The translations under genes were made by a program, and so were the position numbers. Shown in pieces: positions 17,951 to 27,339 of a stretch of DNA of 27,430 bases. Position 1 is the stretch's first letter, and each line of letters begins with the position of its first letter. The notes under the pieces are model-generated. The model was not told the origin of the DNA and ran no database searches. It saw nothing but the letters and a program-made list of their open reading frames with translations. The DNA lies in assembly GCF_004359215.1 (NCBI RefSeq), contig NC_090610.1, positions 13,507,912 to 13,535,341 on the forward strand. Reading direction: 5' to 3'. The DNA is from Bremia lactucae. Its lineage: Eukaryota > Oomycota > Peronosporomycetes > Peronosporales > Peronosporaceae.

Positions 17951-19270
17951 AGCTTTCAGTAATATCGTTTGAATTATCAAAATCGTTGCGGTTTCCTCTG
18001 GCCGTTTAGATCATACTGTGCCAAGGTTCCTAAAAGGCCAAAACAAAGGCTGGATAACAGCTGAATATGGTATGCTCCCAAGGTCTACATTCATATGGCA
18101 CAAAGTCAGAGGGAATGCTAACTGAAAATATTAGAAAATCACAATATTTCTAAATTAACATTTGTATATGACGCCCCGCTTTATGATATTTTGCCAAAGT
18201 CTCGTTTAGTCCTTATTTGTGGTAAATTAAACCTATGCGCGCTACCGGTGTGAATATCTATGCCGTATTCACATTTTTCAGCTATTTCTTTCATAAATTT
18301 ATAAGCAATTTGCCCAGCTAGTGAACCTGGGACCACCGCCTGAATATTAAACAAACTACTGAAAAAAACCTTAATTGAAGTATAATAGAGCTATGGATAA
18401 ATTATGACAAAACGCATAACCTTGTTTCAGGATCTAATATACTCAGCGAGATCCCAAAACAAGTTCGGGATGACGTTAGTATGATATCAAGACGTCACCC
18501 TATAGCTTATATTTTTACAAAATTTCTAACTAATCACTCCTGTCCTATATCCAAATTAAATGACGATGTATAGTCTTTTAGTTCTTACTTATATAGCAAA
18601 TTAGGTTGGATTACCATCGACTTCTTGCGCCTTTATTATATTTGGGAGTACATATATAATCAGCCTGTTAGATTCTTGAATCGCCAAAACTATATCTTTC
18701 GGTCCCATCGAATTTCTCAAATCAGCCATACTTTCGTAGTTCTGGCTATCCTGGGATCCTGCAAGTCGGATTACTCACGGGGTGGCCGATTCTGTTAAAG
18801 CAGCAATGGAGAAACGTACGAGGTTCCTTATACGCACCAACTTGCTCACAGAAGTTATGAGGCAACTTCCTCTTGTTCAAAAGCTCTGTGCCACTCGCCA
18901 CTGAGCTCGATCCCTTGGATGAAATGAGCCGAATTCTCTCATGCGTCAACCAAAAAATTTCAGTTTCGACCCCCCATCTGAAGGAACTTGGTCCAAGGAA
19001 TCATGGTGTAGTCCGAAACCTCAGCGAAGTTGAACACCTGACATGGATGTGTACACCCTACTTGTTGCTAACCGCACCTCTTCAACCCTTCCATCGCTCG
19101 ACAGCCACACAATGTATAAAAAATGCTTCATGACCATTAGTTCACTTCCGTTCATCTATCCCAGTAAGTGTATCCATCATTTTGGATAGCGCCTCAGTTT
19201 CCGTACCCCTTTCAGAGGTATGCCTTTCGTGACTAGAATTTGTCGGAAGCTCGACATCAATTGCAGGTGA
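17951..19270 (-). pseudogene. copia gag region, heavily decayed
   Basis: This 1.3-kb space between primer site and protease should hold gag. Only short traces are seen: about 18815-18755 encodes CCFNRIGHPVSNPTC, which resembles a degraded CCHC zinc knuckle. 18120-18700 is AT-rich with no coding signal and may hold further inserted or slipped DNA. Assignment rests mainly on position. Confidence 0.5.
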
Positions 19271-19277
19271 GTTGGTA

Positions 19278-19292
19278 GTTGGGCTCATAACC
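19278..19292 (-). other. copia primer-binding site matching the tRNA-Met anticodon arm
   Basis: Directly inside the 5' LTR the minus strand reads GGTTATGAGCCCAAC; the plus strand GTTGGGCTCATAACC has the form of a methionine-tRNA anticodon stem-loop (CAT anticodon in GGGCTCATAACC). Drosophila copia likewise primes from the 5' half of a cleaved initiator tRNA-Met, pairing with the anticodon region rather than the CCA end. There is no TGG-type site at this position, which favours the half-tRNA reading. Confidence 0.75.
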
Positions 19293-19575
19293 TGTTAAAT
19301 TAGTGTAGAATAGGGAGATTACCAAGGAAGTAGTAAACGGAAACTAATATGTATTCACTTAATCCTACTTGTGCATCACTAATTAGCCTGTTCTAAAGCA
19401 CCTTACAGGAGTTAATTAGTATCTGACACGTTATAAAGCATGCGATAGTGTAACCTAGGTGAGTAGTGAGCCCTCAATTTGCACTCACTGTACCTTCTTT
19501 CTGTGAATCTTGAAAAGTCGCATTACGCACCTTCTCTGCGCGTAACGTCGCCCTATGCACGTTCTTTGTTCGACA
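19293..19575 (-). repeat. copia 5' LTR
   Basis: The plus-strand text runs from TGTTAAATTAGTGTAGAA to TTTGTTCGACA. It is a direct repeat of 14465-14762. In element orientation it begins TGTCGAACAAAG. Confidence 0.92.
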
Positions 19576-19580
19576 TTGGC
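19576..19580 (+). repeat. Target-site duplication, right copy (TTGGC)
   Basis: Exact repeat of 14460-14464 immediately outside the right LTR. Confidence 0.85.
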
Positions 19581-20149
19581 ATCACCAAGCTCTCGAATGA
19601 CCACATCTTACCCGTAATAGACGCTTGGAAACGTCCATGACAGGCCTTCGGCTTGCGGAGGGACCGATCCGGCCAGAGGAGCTTGTTGGAAGGCGACTCT
19701 GAAATGTGCGGTAAACGTCAGATTGAACTAAATATTAGCGATAGAGTTCGACAGATACTCTTAATGCTAGTCTGTGTATTAGGAGCGCTCGCTGTGCACT
19801 TTGTTACACCCATAGGTGCCATGCCCAAGGGTTCGTACTATATGATTCTGGTCTGATGAAAATGATATGCAATGAGTTGACACTGGTCAGATCAGGTTAA
19901 AGTGGAGGTGACATTTCAGTTTTTAACATGGCAAAACGCGGCGGATACTCACTTGCTGCGTGGTCGATCCATTGTCGATCGTTATCGTGCCGTTGTCTTA
20001 TACCCCCGTTAAACTGAATGGCAGAACGCCGTGTGAGGTCGACCAGTGCTTGGCAAGACACCTGGATTTACATCCCATTTTTGAGTCGAATGTTGTGAGA
20101 AACTTGGCACCAGACAAACGCAGGAGGATATCGCGTATCTTCGGGACGT
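19581..20149. other. No recognised gene
   Basis: Two short plus-strand open frames (19653-19856 with a hydrophobic segment, and 19960-20151) have no recognisable motif and are probably chance. The stretch lies beyond the decayed RT of gypsy C and may be its unrecognisable continuation. Confidence 0.5.
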
Positions 20150-20385
20150 AATAGGGACTCAGACGCAGGTACTCGGAAATCGATCAACAAGCGTAGCGAG
20201 CCGTTCGGCTTCGTGATGGAGAACGCTGGCGACGCCCTGCTCAAGGACATCTGCGTCAAGGAGGCGCTCCATATCAGCCTTGTCTTTGGCTCCATTGAGC
20301 GAGGGAGAGCGTAGGGACTTGCATGAACGGCACGGAAGGCCGGCGATAGTGGTAGCACGTAGTCGTCAAATCGCATTCGATTCAA
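20150..20385 (-). pseudogene. gypsy-C RT N-terminus
   Basis: Reads ASPYALPRSMEPKTR, then SRASPAFSITKPNGSLRLLI and DFR. The PAF...KPNGSLRLLIDFR run is the first RT block (S-P-x-x-x-x-KxDGxxRxxxDYR in other gypsy RTs). Similarity fades after DFR, and the palm aspartates are not found. Confidence 0.8.
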
Positions 20386-20840
20386 GTGACCGTTGTACAG
20401 CAGCCGACGCTCTTTAAGAGCAAAAGAAAGCGAGTAGCGAGCGGTGCCGGCAAGTGGTCGGTCATCAACTCGGTACGATGAACGCCGTCGTAAATGACTT
20501 TCCTGTACTCGTCTGTAAACTCACGATCGCGAGCTTCCGCTTGATTCGATGCTGAGTGACTACCACCCGTGTCCAAGGACGATTGGAGTCCGTCCCACTG
20601 AACGACCTTTTCTTAGAAGTTCAGCACAATACCGATCGAGTCCATGAGGTCACGTCGGATGACCATTTCGTCGTGGCTATCGGAAATTACTTCAATCCGA
20701 TGAGTATTTAGTAGACGTCGGATTCAGCTTTGAGAAGCGAGCTTGCGTCCGTGTTTGATGCTGGCGTTCATCGTCGTCGCATTGATGATGCTTTTTGAAG
20801 CACCACTGTCCAACAGAGCGTCGAACGAGCGAGCGTCGTG
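20382..20840 (-). pseudogene. gypsy-C aspartic protease and linker
   Basis: The active-site run SFDALLDSGASKSIINATTM lies at about 20830-20770 on the minus strand. A stop and frame changes follow, with the 64-codon linker frame (20576-20382) after that. DSGAS is the retropepsin catalytic motif; a recognisable ILG-type C-terminal motif was not found. Confidence 0.78.
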
Positions 20841-21299
20841 TCAGAACTGCACCTTGATGCGCAGTGTGCGGTCTTGTTCGCTAGCTATTTCTCCAGCAAG
20901 CCGATCAGATTGACCTTGTCTTCGGTGTCGCTTGACGCGTAGATATGAGGTAGTTCTTCTTCGTTTGCTTTGGCTTGGTTTCCGCTCGCTTGTATACATC
21001 CCGTCGCTGCTTCTTGAGGACGAAGAATTCGGCGGAGTCATGCGAGTCGGTTTTGTGGAAAGTGCATCATTTGCCTTTTAGCTTTGGTGTCGACGTGCCG
21101 CTACCCTTGTTCTTATTGTCGTGCTTCTGCTTGCTGTGGTTGTGCTCTTGCTTGTTCGCGCTTGAGAAGCAAAAAGTCTTGCTGCCGAGTGGCTATTGTT
21201 GCTGTTGTTGTGCGACTTGTTGCGGCCGTCGACCTTCTCACGCTACTCGAGACGTTCGAATTACAGCACAGGCGCCGTCAGTTTGTCATAATAGCCGCG

Positions 21300-21620
21300 T
21301 GCGACTGCTAGTTTGTCTTGCAGTCCTTGAGCATAGCGCGTTTAAGAAAGCGGCATTGCTGCACCTCTGAAATGACTTCAGCGTTTGTCGGTAGTTCAGC
21401 AAACAGGCGCACGAGCTCTTTTAACCGGCGACTGAGTGCTTGCACCGTCTCGTCGCGTCGCTTGGACAGAGACAATAACTGTAAGAATTGGTGCCTCGAA
21501 CGCAGTGCTTGCTTCGAACGCAGAGCGATTAGAAGTCGTTCAAATTTTTATTCTTGGCGGGAGCATCTCCGACAATCTAAAGGTTTAGCATATCGCGCGG
21601 CACGACGTGTACGATGAATG
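21300..21620 (-). pseudogene. gypsy-C gag fragment
   Basis: The minus-strand frame reads FLQLLSLSKRRDETVQALSR, RLKELVRLFAELP and FLKRAMLKDCK. The pattern of a compact L-rich block, K/R-E-T-V-x-x-L-x-x-R-x-x-x-L, then F-L-x-x-x-M fits the capsid helix region of Ty3/gypsy gag. The following Ser/Thr/Gln-rich spacer (21300-21040) has frame changes, and no zinc knuckle was recognised. Confidence 0.65.
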
Positions 21621-21659
21621 CTTCCGTGAAGTTTGCACGACAGATGTTGAAATTAATGA

Positions 21660-22130
21660 GGTAAAGTGAGGCTTCTGTGATGATCTTACACGTAATATGG
21701 ATGAGTTTATCGTGTATAAATCGGTGAAGTAAAAAAAATACTTTGCCAAGTCATAAAAGCCAGAGGCAATACTACACAGTTAACTGTCTTATTACCATAG
21801 GCAACTGTTTTACAATAATACCTACTTCTTACTGGAAAACTATTATTTCAGGATATCCACTTTGATAGCTGAAACATTAAAATACCAAAATTTAAACACA
21901 ATAAGCCAGAATTAAATTGTCAAAGTACCTAATAAATCAGTTTTCGTTCGTTCAAATTAAGACAGTGCTATTTAATTTTACATTCGAAGATGACACATTT
22001 CGATTTGATGCTTTGATGCTCCGGATTGGCTAAACACAGCAGGGAAAACTGTTGAGTCCAATAAACATTCGCTGTCAAATATTTCCAACGTAAAAAAAGT
22101 TGAAATTGGCAACAATGAAATACTTGCATT
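21660..22130. other. Intergenic, AT-rich
   Basis: No open frame or element motif is seen between gypsy C and the 3' end of the VOC-family gene. Confidence 0.6.
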
Positions 22131-22135
22131 TTACA

Positions 22136-22674
22136 TCATGCTGAAGTAACATTATCCCATGAATTTGGCTCGTACAAGCCAATCATAACTCCGTCAGGAG
22201 AGCGCAGTGCTGCTACCTGGTGTAGCAAGCGGTAACAGAAAAACAGAAAACAGTAATTATGGCATTTCTCACCTTCCCGTGTACTGGGTACTTTATTGGG
22301 CCATCCATGATTGCACCCATCATTAACATTCGTGGCACAGCTTCGCATAAGTCCCGAATGTCAAAGTTTAAAAAGGGCGAGTACCCGCTGCTGCACGCAG
22401 CCTCGCTGTAAGTTCAAACAAAAGTCAGCAAAAATATTTTTTTCCGTTCAAATCCGGTCATTACTGACCTCTGAGCTAACTTAATACAGAGTGGCACCCC
22501 CGCTCTGATGTCATACTCTGCATAAGTTTCGGAGGAGCGCAACAGCTTCAAGCCTAGACCTTTTTCGTAAAATTGTTTGGAGCGCGCCAGGTCGCGGCTT
22601 AATACCAGCACCTGCCGCAGCCGACACATGACGTTCAGCAAAAAAAATGTAGCCAATCCACAATAAGCTGACAT
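22136..22674 (-). CDS. VOC (glyoxalase/bleomycin-resistance fold) family protein, 3 exons
   Basis: Exons on the minus strand are 22674-22469, 22405-22273 and 22216-22136, joined by GT-AG introns of 63 and 56 bp; the joined frame gives 139 aa and stays open. The first exon reads RQVLVLSRDLARSKQFYEKG followed by LGLKLL, the typical VOC opening (beta strand, then S-x-x-FY helix, then LG). The last exon has SPDGVMIGLYEP, the closing VOC strand whose glutamate is the usual metal ligand. One VOC unit of about 120 residues is present, so function would need a dimer. Substrate is unknown. The first ATG (22674) adds 15 hydrophobic residues before MCRLRQV at 22629; either start is possible. It is divergent from the gene at 22717. 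Confidence 0.82.
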
Positions 22675-22716
22675 AAGAAAGCAAAATTAATCGACAATTT
22701 ACTTTTACCTCAACTC
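22675..22716. promoter_or_regulatory. Shared 42-bp divergent promoter region
   Basis: Only 42 bp separate the outermost start codons of the VOC gene (minus) and the membrane-protein gene (plus). The spacer is AT-rich (TCGACAATTTACTTTTACC). The two genes must share or overlap control sequences; no specific motif was recognised. Confidence 0.5.
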
Positions 22717-23707
22717 ATGCTGTGGGTTGGAGTTAAGATAGCGGTATTGGCGGCCGTTGTGGCGTGCTACGTGAGCCCGCAGTCACTGCTGCAGCCGCTA
22801 GTTGGGAAACACTTAGGAAAAGCGGAAGTCGATGCTTCTGCGCGCGTTCTGCGCAGCTTTATGACGCTGATGAGCTATAGTTTAGCCACCATGCGATCCT
22901 CATGGTTCTGGGTGCTGGCGGCTGTGGCGGCTCTCCAGCTCACATTTTGGGGATTGCAATTAGCACAAGAGTCGATAGTAGGATTGAGCGTGGAAAACGA
23001 AAAGAAATTCTTGCTTATCGGCACTGTTGCTTGCTTTGGGACCATCGTGAGTATCATTCTGTTTGGAGACTACGGCGACGCTAAAGCTCGTTTTCGGTGG
23101 GTTGTTGTGAAGGATTTTAGAATTATTTTTTGGGGCTGATAATTATGACTATGGTTTAAGAAAGCGTTTAATGGCATTCTACTCAAAACATAATCCAGAG
23201 AAGCTGCATGAGGTGGACGATCTAATTAAGAAATACGAGCTGAATGAGGAGTTGCTGTTTGAGCGACTGCATAGAAAGTATAATGCCCTGGCTGCTGGAG
23301 CGACGAACCATTCGGTGATGAAAACTATTGACGAGAGCGAATTTTTGTACGAAGAAGCAGAAGAGGAGCGAGTGGAACCGGACGAGGAGACAACGGCTTG
23401 CAAGGAAAATACAACAACTTTTCTCAGGAAGGATTCAGGACGCAACAAACGTGATAGCGTCGCTCAGGAAATTCAAAAGAAGACTCGGCCTGATGCAATT
23501 TTCTTGGAAATTGAAGACTATGGTGAGCTTGATGGCACTCCTCCCGTATCACCTCGCACAGCGGCAACTTTAGCCTACACGTGCCGTCAGTCGTCTACAC
23601 TGATTAAGGACGCAATTGCTGTAGCACAACAAGCTCAGCAAGAACGCATTGAGTTTCGCATTGCTAATATTGATTCGAAGAGAGGAGATGGCTATGCGGG
23701 ACACTAG
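22717..23707 (+). CDS. Predicted three-pass membrane protein of unknown function, 2 exons
   Basis: Exon 1 is 22717-23096 and exon 2 is 23161-23707, separated by a 64-bp GT-AG intron (GTGGGT...TTTAAG). The join is in phase and gives 308 aa; without splicing the frame would stop at 23139. Hydrophobic segments lie at about residues 4-20, 63-83 and 98-116. The conserved-looking junction FGDYGDAKARFRKRLMAFYS leads into a cytosol-type charged half with KLHEVDDLIKKYELNEELLF and ERLHRKYNAL (helical), an acidic cluster EEAEEERVEPDEE, and a helical C-terminus (AIAVAQQAQQERIEFR). I do not recognise the family. A further 3' exon cannot be excluded. Confidence 0.75.
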
Positions 23708-23945
23708 GTATTAGAGCTCATGATTCTACTGAGAAGCTTGTTTGGTGTCAAGAATAACCTTGACGAGCAGAAGAAGTATTGACAGTTTCTGCGCAATTTA
23801 ATATACCTTGCTCGCACTACTTTGCTTGGCTTATTCCTTACCGACAATTTGCACATTTAAGCTCAACGACACAGGCTATTCATCAAAAGTCTTCAACATC
23901 AAATTGCGAAAAAGGCCATTCACAAAGGTCCGACTTGCAGTGTTC

Positions 23946-25667
23946 TTACTGATTCTTCAATTTGTTTTTTATACCCTCCACCATCCATCCTAAAATACTC
24001 CACGGCTTGTTCCCTACTTCGTACCGAGATCCGCCCGCCCATTCCAGATATAAATTAGAATCTGCTCGGTGTGCAGCAGACTCCTTACACGATGATCTCA
24101 GCTTTGCAACAGCGACACGTTCGACCAGCTTTACGGGTGAAGTTTTTCTTCGAAAAGTAGGTTGGGCATTGCCAGAGCCATTCGCATCAATGGCACCGTT
24201 ATGCTGCTCGACTGTGGAAGCTTCATCGTTTTGAGTGGTAAGGGTGGACGCAGCCTCGTACATGCCTAGCAATACAGGAGACTGCCCCATTTCGACCAAA
24301 TGTGGCGTGTCGATCATACTTGAAGATTTTGAGCTCGAGGTACGGGAAGAAAAGGAAGGAGAATCACCGAAGAGAGAGCTTGTATCGGTCAGTGCCTCAA
24401 TTACTGATTAAAACAACGAGCCAAACCACACATCCACAGTCAACACTATGCACGCATGGATGGCAGAGAGCTACGCACGAAGGCACGAAAGCACGCACGT
24501 GTACTACAAACTGCTTCTACAGAAGGAAATTAGCGTCAAATTAACCTTTTGCGCGTCGAGGTCGAGTGCTCCGATTAGAAGGAGAGGCAGGAGCTGCAGT
24601 CCGTTTACTGCGAGGGTTCATCGGCCGTCCAGAAGGCACCGCCTCGTCATCTTCATCGCCAGTGTGTGGAGCAGCTTCGCCTCCTATTCCATCTTCTTCG
24701 TCTTCAATTTTATCTTTAAAGTACAAAAAAGAGCTAATCACGATTCTGTCGACTGTATTTATATATGAATCTCATTACGAACCTTTTGATAACACAGGCT
24801 CAACATGTTTTTGGGGACGACCGGGACCGCGTTTTCCTGAATTTCCAGAGGATGGTAAAGCTTTCGATGGAGCCATCGAGTAACCATACAAATCCTGATA
24901 GCGATTGCTAAAGTCTCGGTAAAGATGGAACCATTGCTCCGTTGAACATTCTTTTTTCTTTTCCTCCAATGGTTCCGCCATCTTGCTCGAATACTCGATC
25001 GGGAGCGTTCCCGGGCCTGAAAAGAGCAATGGCGACGTGCCCGCCTTAGCGCGTTGCATGCCTTCTACAAACGTAGAGAAACTCTTGCCAATACTCTTCG
25101 ACGCACGCTCTTCAAAGCCATCACGAAATGCCACGACATTCTTCTTCTGCATCCAGCAGCGCGAGCGTTTATCTTCCTGAAACGAGTCGTAGAACTCGAC
25201 GTAAAGCTTTGTCTCAGCCTCGAGGCCATGCGCTGCTAACGCTGAAGTGGGGGCACGTAGTACAACCTGTCAAATAATTACTTTACATAAGTACATTCAT
25301 AAAGTTGGTTTTAATATTGCCACGACTTCACGTACAAAGGCTGGCCACCACGGCCATTTAGCAAGTTTTGCCCAGCACTTCTTGACAATTGTATACGTGT
25401 GCAGCGGGGCGAGACGCTGCGTGGCTATATCGATCCATTGATTGTACTCATCTTCCCACCCATCGTACTTGACCTCGACCTTGACCTTCTCCTCGTCCCC
25501 CTCCTTACCCACGTCCACGATGACGCCCGTGTTCCAGATGCCCTCGTCGTCAAGCACGTCTGATAATTGAAAGGATTAAGCGAAAATAAATTTGGCAGCT
25601 AATGCGCGGGAAGGGAGAATTACGAACCCACACGCAGTCCAATGTCAAGTGGAAGATCCTTCCCCAT
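23946..25667 (-). CDS. Tudor/chromo-barrel + PWWP + AT-hook chromatin protein, 5 exons
   Basis: Exons on the minus strand are 25667-25628, 25559-25336, 25266-24783, 24713-24546 and 24403-23946, with GT-AG introns of 68, 69, 69 and 142 bp. All phases agree, giving 457 aa. Residues of about 9-65 form a Tudor-knot/chromo-barrel-like module (DDEGIWNTGVIVDV, then VKYDGWEDEYNQWIDI). A PWWP domain follows from about residue 72 (VKKCWAKLAKWPWWPAF, then LYVEFYDS). An AT-hook (KRGPGRPQK) lies at residues 233-241, then an acidic stretch and a second basic patch (RSTRPRRAK). The tail is Ser-rich and ends WSILGWMVEGIKNKLKNQ. PWWP and chromo-barrel domains bind methylated histones and DNA, so this is a nuclear chromatin reader; its partners are unknown. 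The last exon is the least certain: an alternative ends at 24541. Confidence 0.82.
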
Positions 25668-26654
25668 TTTGTGATCTCTTAAAGTCTTCGTAAGCGCGAT
25701 TAGTAAATGATATTGACTTTATAAAGTGTTGACCCGAAATGAGTGGACTAGAAAATAAAGCTGAGATATGTACAAATTGCTCTACTATTTATTAGCAAAT
25801 AGTAAATCAAGATTGAAAAGAAACGAATTAAGAAGGAAACAAGTTAATTTGCTCCTCCCGAAGGTAGTAAGTAATCATATGATCACTTATTATACACGAA
25901 TAGTTAAAGCCAGACATATGATTTCTTAGGTCATGAGCATTTATGGCATATCGCAAGAGACGAGACTTGACACCCGTCTCTCGTATATGTGATTCGAAAA
26001 AAAAGGTACTCGAGACTAAACTTTACCAGTACAAACGAATGTTTATTAAAATTTTCTGACAAAATTATCCCTCCATGTTTAGCGGCTCTCAATATGACCT
26101 CGCTAACTCCTTCTTGCAAAGCACATGACATAAAGACGTAAACACCAATTGTAAAAAGGTGAGTACTTGTTGCTTGAGGTCTTCAAGTCGTGGCCAAGGC
26201 TTGCAGTCTTCGCAACAGGTTAAACACTGAGGCAATTACAGGTGAAACTCGAGTGCAATCTATGAAGATATAAGCGCGTATCGATTTGGCTAAATTTCAA
26301 GAACTATGAGTGGTATCAATGAGTCTTCAATGATATTTGGCAGTATTGCGCGAGAAAGCAAAAAAATATGTGACGAGGCCGCTCACACCTAAACGCGAAG
26401 AAAGCGTGCAGCACAAGACTTTTAACAGGGTGCTCGTTACATAATTACTATTACATGTAAGAGAAAGAAGAATAAAATATCATCTCTCAAGATAATATTG
26501 TCATATAAGCATACATGGTAATCTTGTGGCAGTTATGGGACAGATATGTTCATTGTTTAATTAAAGTCAGTAAATTAACCCTGCCAATCGCTGCAAGAAG
26601 CGCGAAGGGGGGGGGGAGCAATGAGTCAATAAACATAGTTTCATATTTATATAA
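25668..26654. other. Intergenic, AT-rich, no recognised gene
   Basis: No supported open frame; a 66-codon minus-strand frame at 25931-26131 has no motif. A run of about 11 G bases lies at about 26607-26617, shortly before the right-edge LTR. The promoter of the chromatin-protein gene should lie just right of 25667. Confidence 0.55.
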
Positions 26655-27207
26655 TGTAGGCGGGCACGTCGTAATGCGGCCACGCTCTACTTAGCACACA
26701 CCCTAGCACAGCGAGGAAGCGGTTTGCACCTGCTTCTCTTGCGTGCAGTGAGGAAGTTGTGGTGGGCGCGCAAGCGACCTCACCCAACTCACTAAGAACT
26801 CTGGTGAAGTGACGTCACGGGAGCGTTAATCCGTCTCCTCGTGCGCACTTCCTAAGTAGGTAGTAATTTTCAGACTGATTTGTATTTAATAGAATTAAAT
26901 ACAAATACCTATTTTTATCAATTAAAATGATATCTCTATAGATATCATTTAATATGTATTGCGAGCGTATCTTTATAGATACCTCGCGTAACTGATGACG
27001 CTAGCCGTCATCATGGATGACGCTGGGCGTCATCCCTCCTAATGTGAATGCACCCATGTGCATCACATCCACAAGGGTTGGTCACAAATGTGCACCACAC
27101 CCGAGTGTTGGGTCTAATTACTATTATTTAGTAATTGACCATCCCCTTAAGTACCAAATGTACTTAATGGGGACTGTGTAACATTAGGGCAACTCTAGCC
27201 CGTTACA
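26655..27207 (+). repeat. gypsy 5' LTR (about 553 bp) of a third LTR family
   Basis: Starts TGTAGGCGGGCACGTCG and ends AGCCCGTTACA, with complementary termini (TGTA-GCGGGC against GCCCGTTACA). Its first ~87 bp recur at 7045-7131. It is followed 132 bp later by a start codon opening a gag-like frame, so it is a 5' LTR. No TGG-type primer site was recognised in CCATCCCCCTCTTTAAG just after it. No target duplication can be tested because the other end is outside the window. Confidence 0.75.
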
Positions 27208-27208
27208 C
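26879..27208. repeat. Array of consecutive short hairpins in the LTR 3' half
   Basis: Successive inverted repeats, mostly with 3-7 nt loops: 26879-26890/26894-26905 (12 bp), 26925-26935/26940-26950 (11 bp), 26961-26972/26977-26987 (11 bp, one bulge), 26994-27000/27006-27012 (7 bp), 27015-27022/27028-27035 (8 bp), 27044-27053/27058-27066 (9 bp, one bulge), 27111-27122/27130-27140 (11 bp, one bulge), 27143-27154/27160-27172 (12 bp, one bulge), and 27176-27182/27202-27208 (7 bp). Confidence 0.9.
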
Positions 27209-27339
27209 CATCCCCCTCTTTAAGAACGAATTTACATTTTTAAATTCGACAGAGTAGAGAGAGGAACTGCGAGCAGCTTTACGCGCCGCTAGTTCACTCG
27301 ATCACTCTCGCGCACGTGTTTCTATACACGGCGCCCAAG

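Larger units (their letters stand above)
14465..19575 (-). mobile_element. Ty1/copia retrotransposon, complete boundaries, decayed coding
   Basis: About 5.1 kb, bounded by two direct LTRs (298 and 283 bp) and a perfect 5-bp duplication. Reading on the minus strand: 5' LTR (19575-19293), primer site, decayed gag, protease, GAG-pre-integrase, integrase, RT and RNase H in copia order (integrase before RT), then 3' LTR (14762-14465). The LTRs agree at roughly nine bases in ten by eye, so the insertion is not recent; stops and frameshifts in every domain agree with that. Few short hairpins are seen in its coding region, unlike the gypsy-B copies. Confidence 0.93.
20150..21620 (-). mobile_element. 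gypsy remnant, family C (gag, protease, RT start)
   Basis: Minus-strand order is gag (21620-21300), Ser/basic spacer with many frame changes, protease (20830 down), linker and RT N-terminus (20385-20150). Its protein motifs differ from families A and B, so it is a separate lineage. No LTR or integrase was found; the element is truncated at both ends. Confidence 0.8.

Noticed and set aside
19653..19856. 67-codon plus-strand frame with a hydrophobic segment (possible small secreted or membrane protein)
   Set aside because: No family match, no cleavable signal at its start, no conserved context; it lies in decayed transposon DNA.
20975..21617. Cys-rich plus-strand frames of 75-131 codons that might pass for effectors
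   Set aside because: They are opposite to the gypsy-C gag/protease coding sequence; the Cys runs come from Gln/Ser/Ala-rich codons read in reverse. No RxLR or LFLAK motif is present.
25931..26131. 66-codon minus-strand frame
   Set aside because: No motif, AT-rich surroundings, no start context or splice partner.
26607..26617. G homopolymer as a regulatory or G-quadruplex element
   Set aside because: A single run without further G tracts nearby; slippage or sequencing error is more likely.
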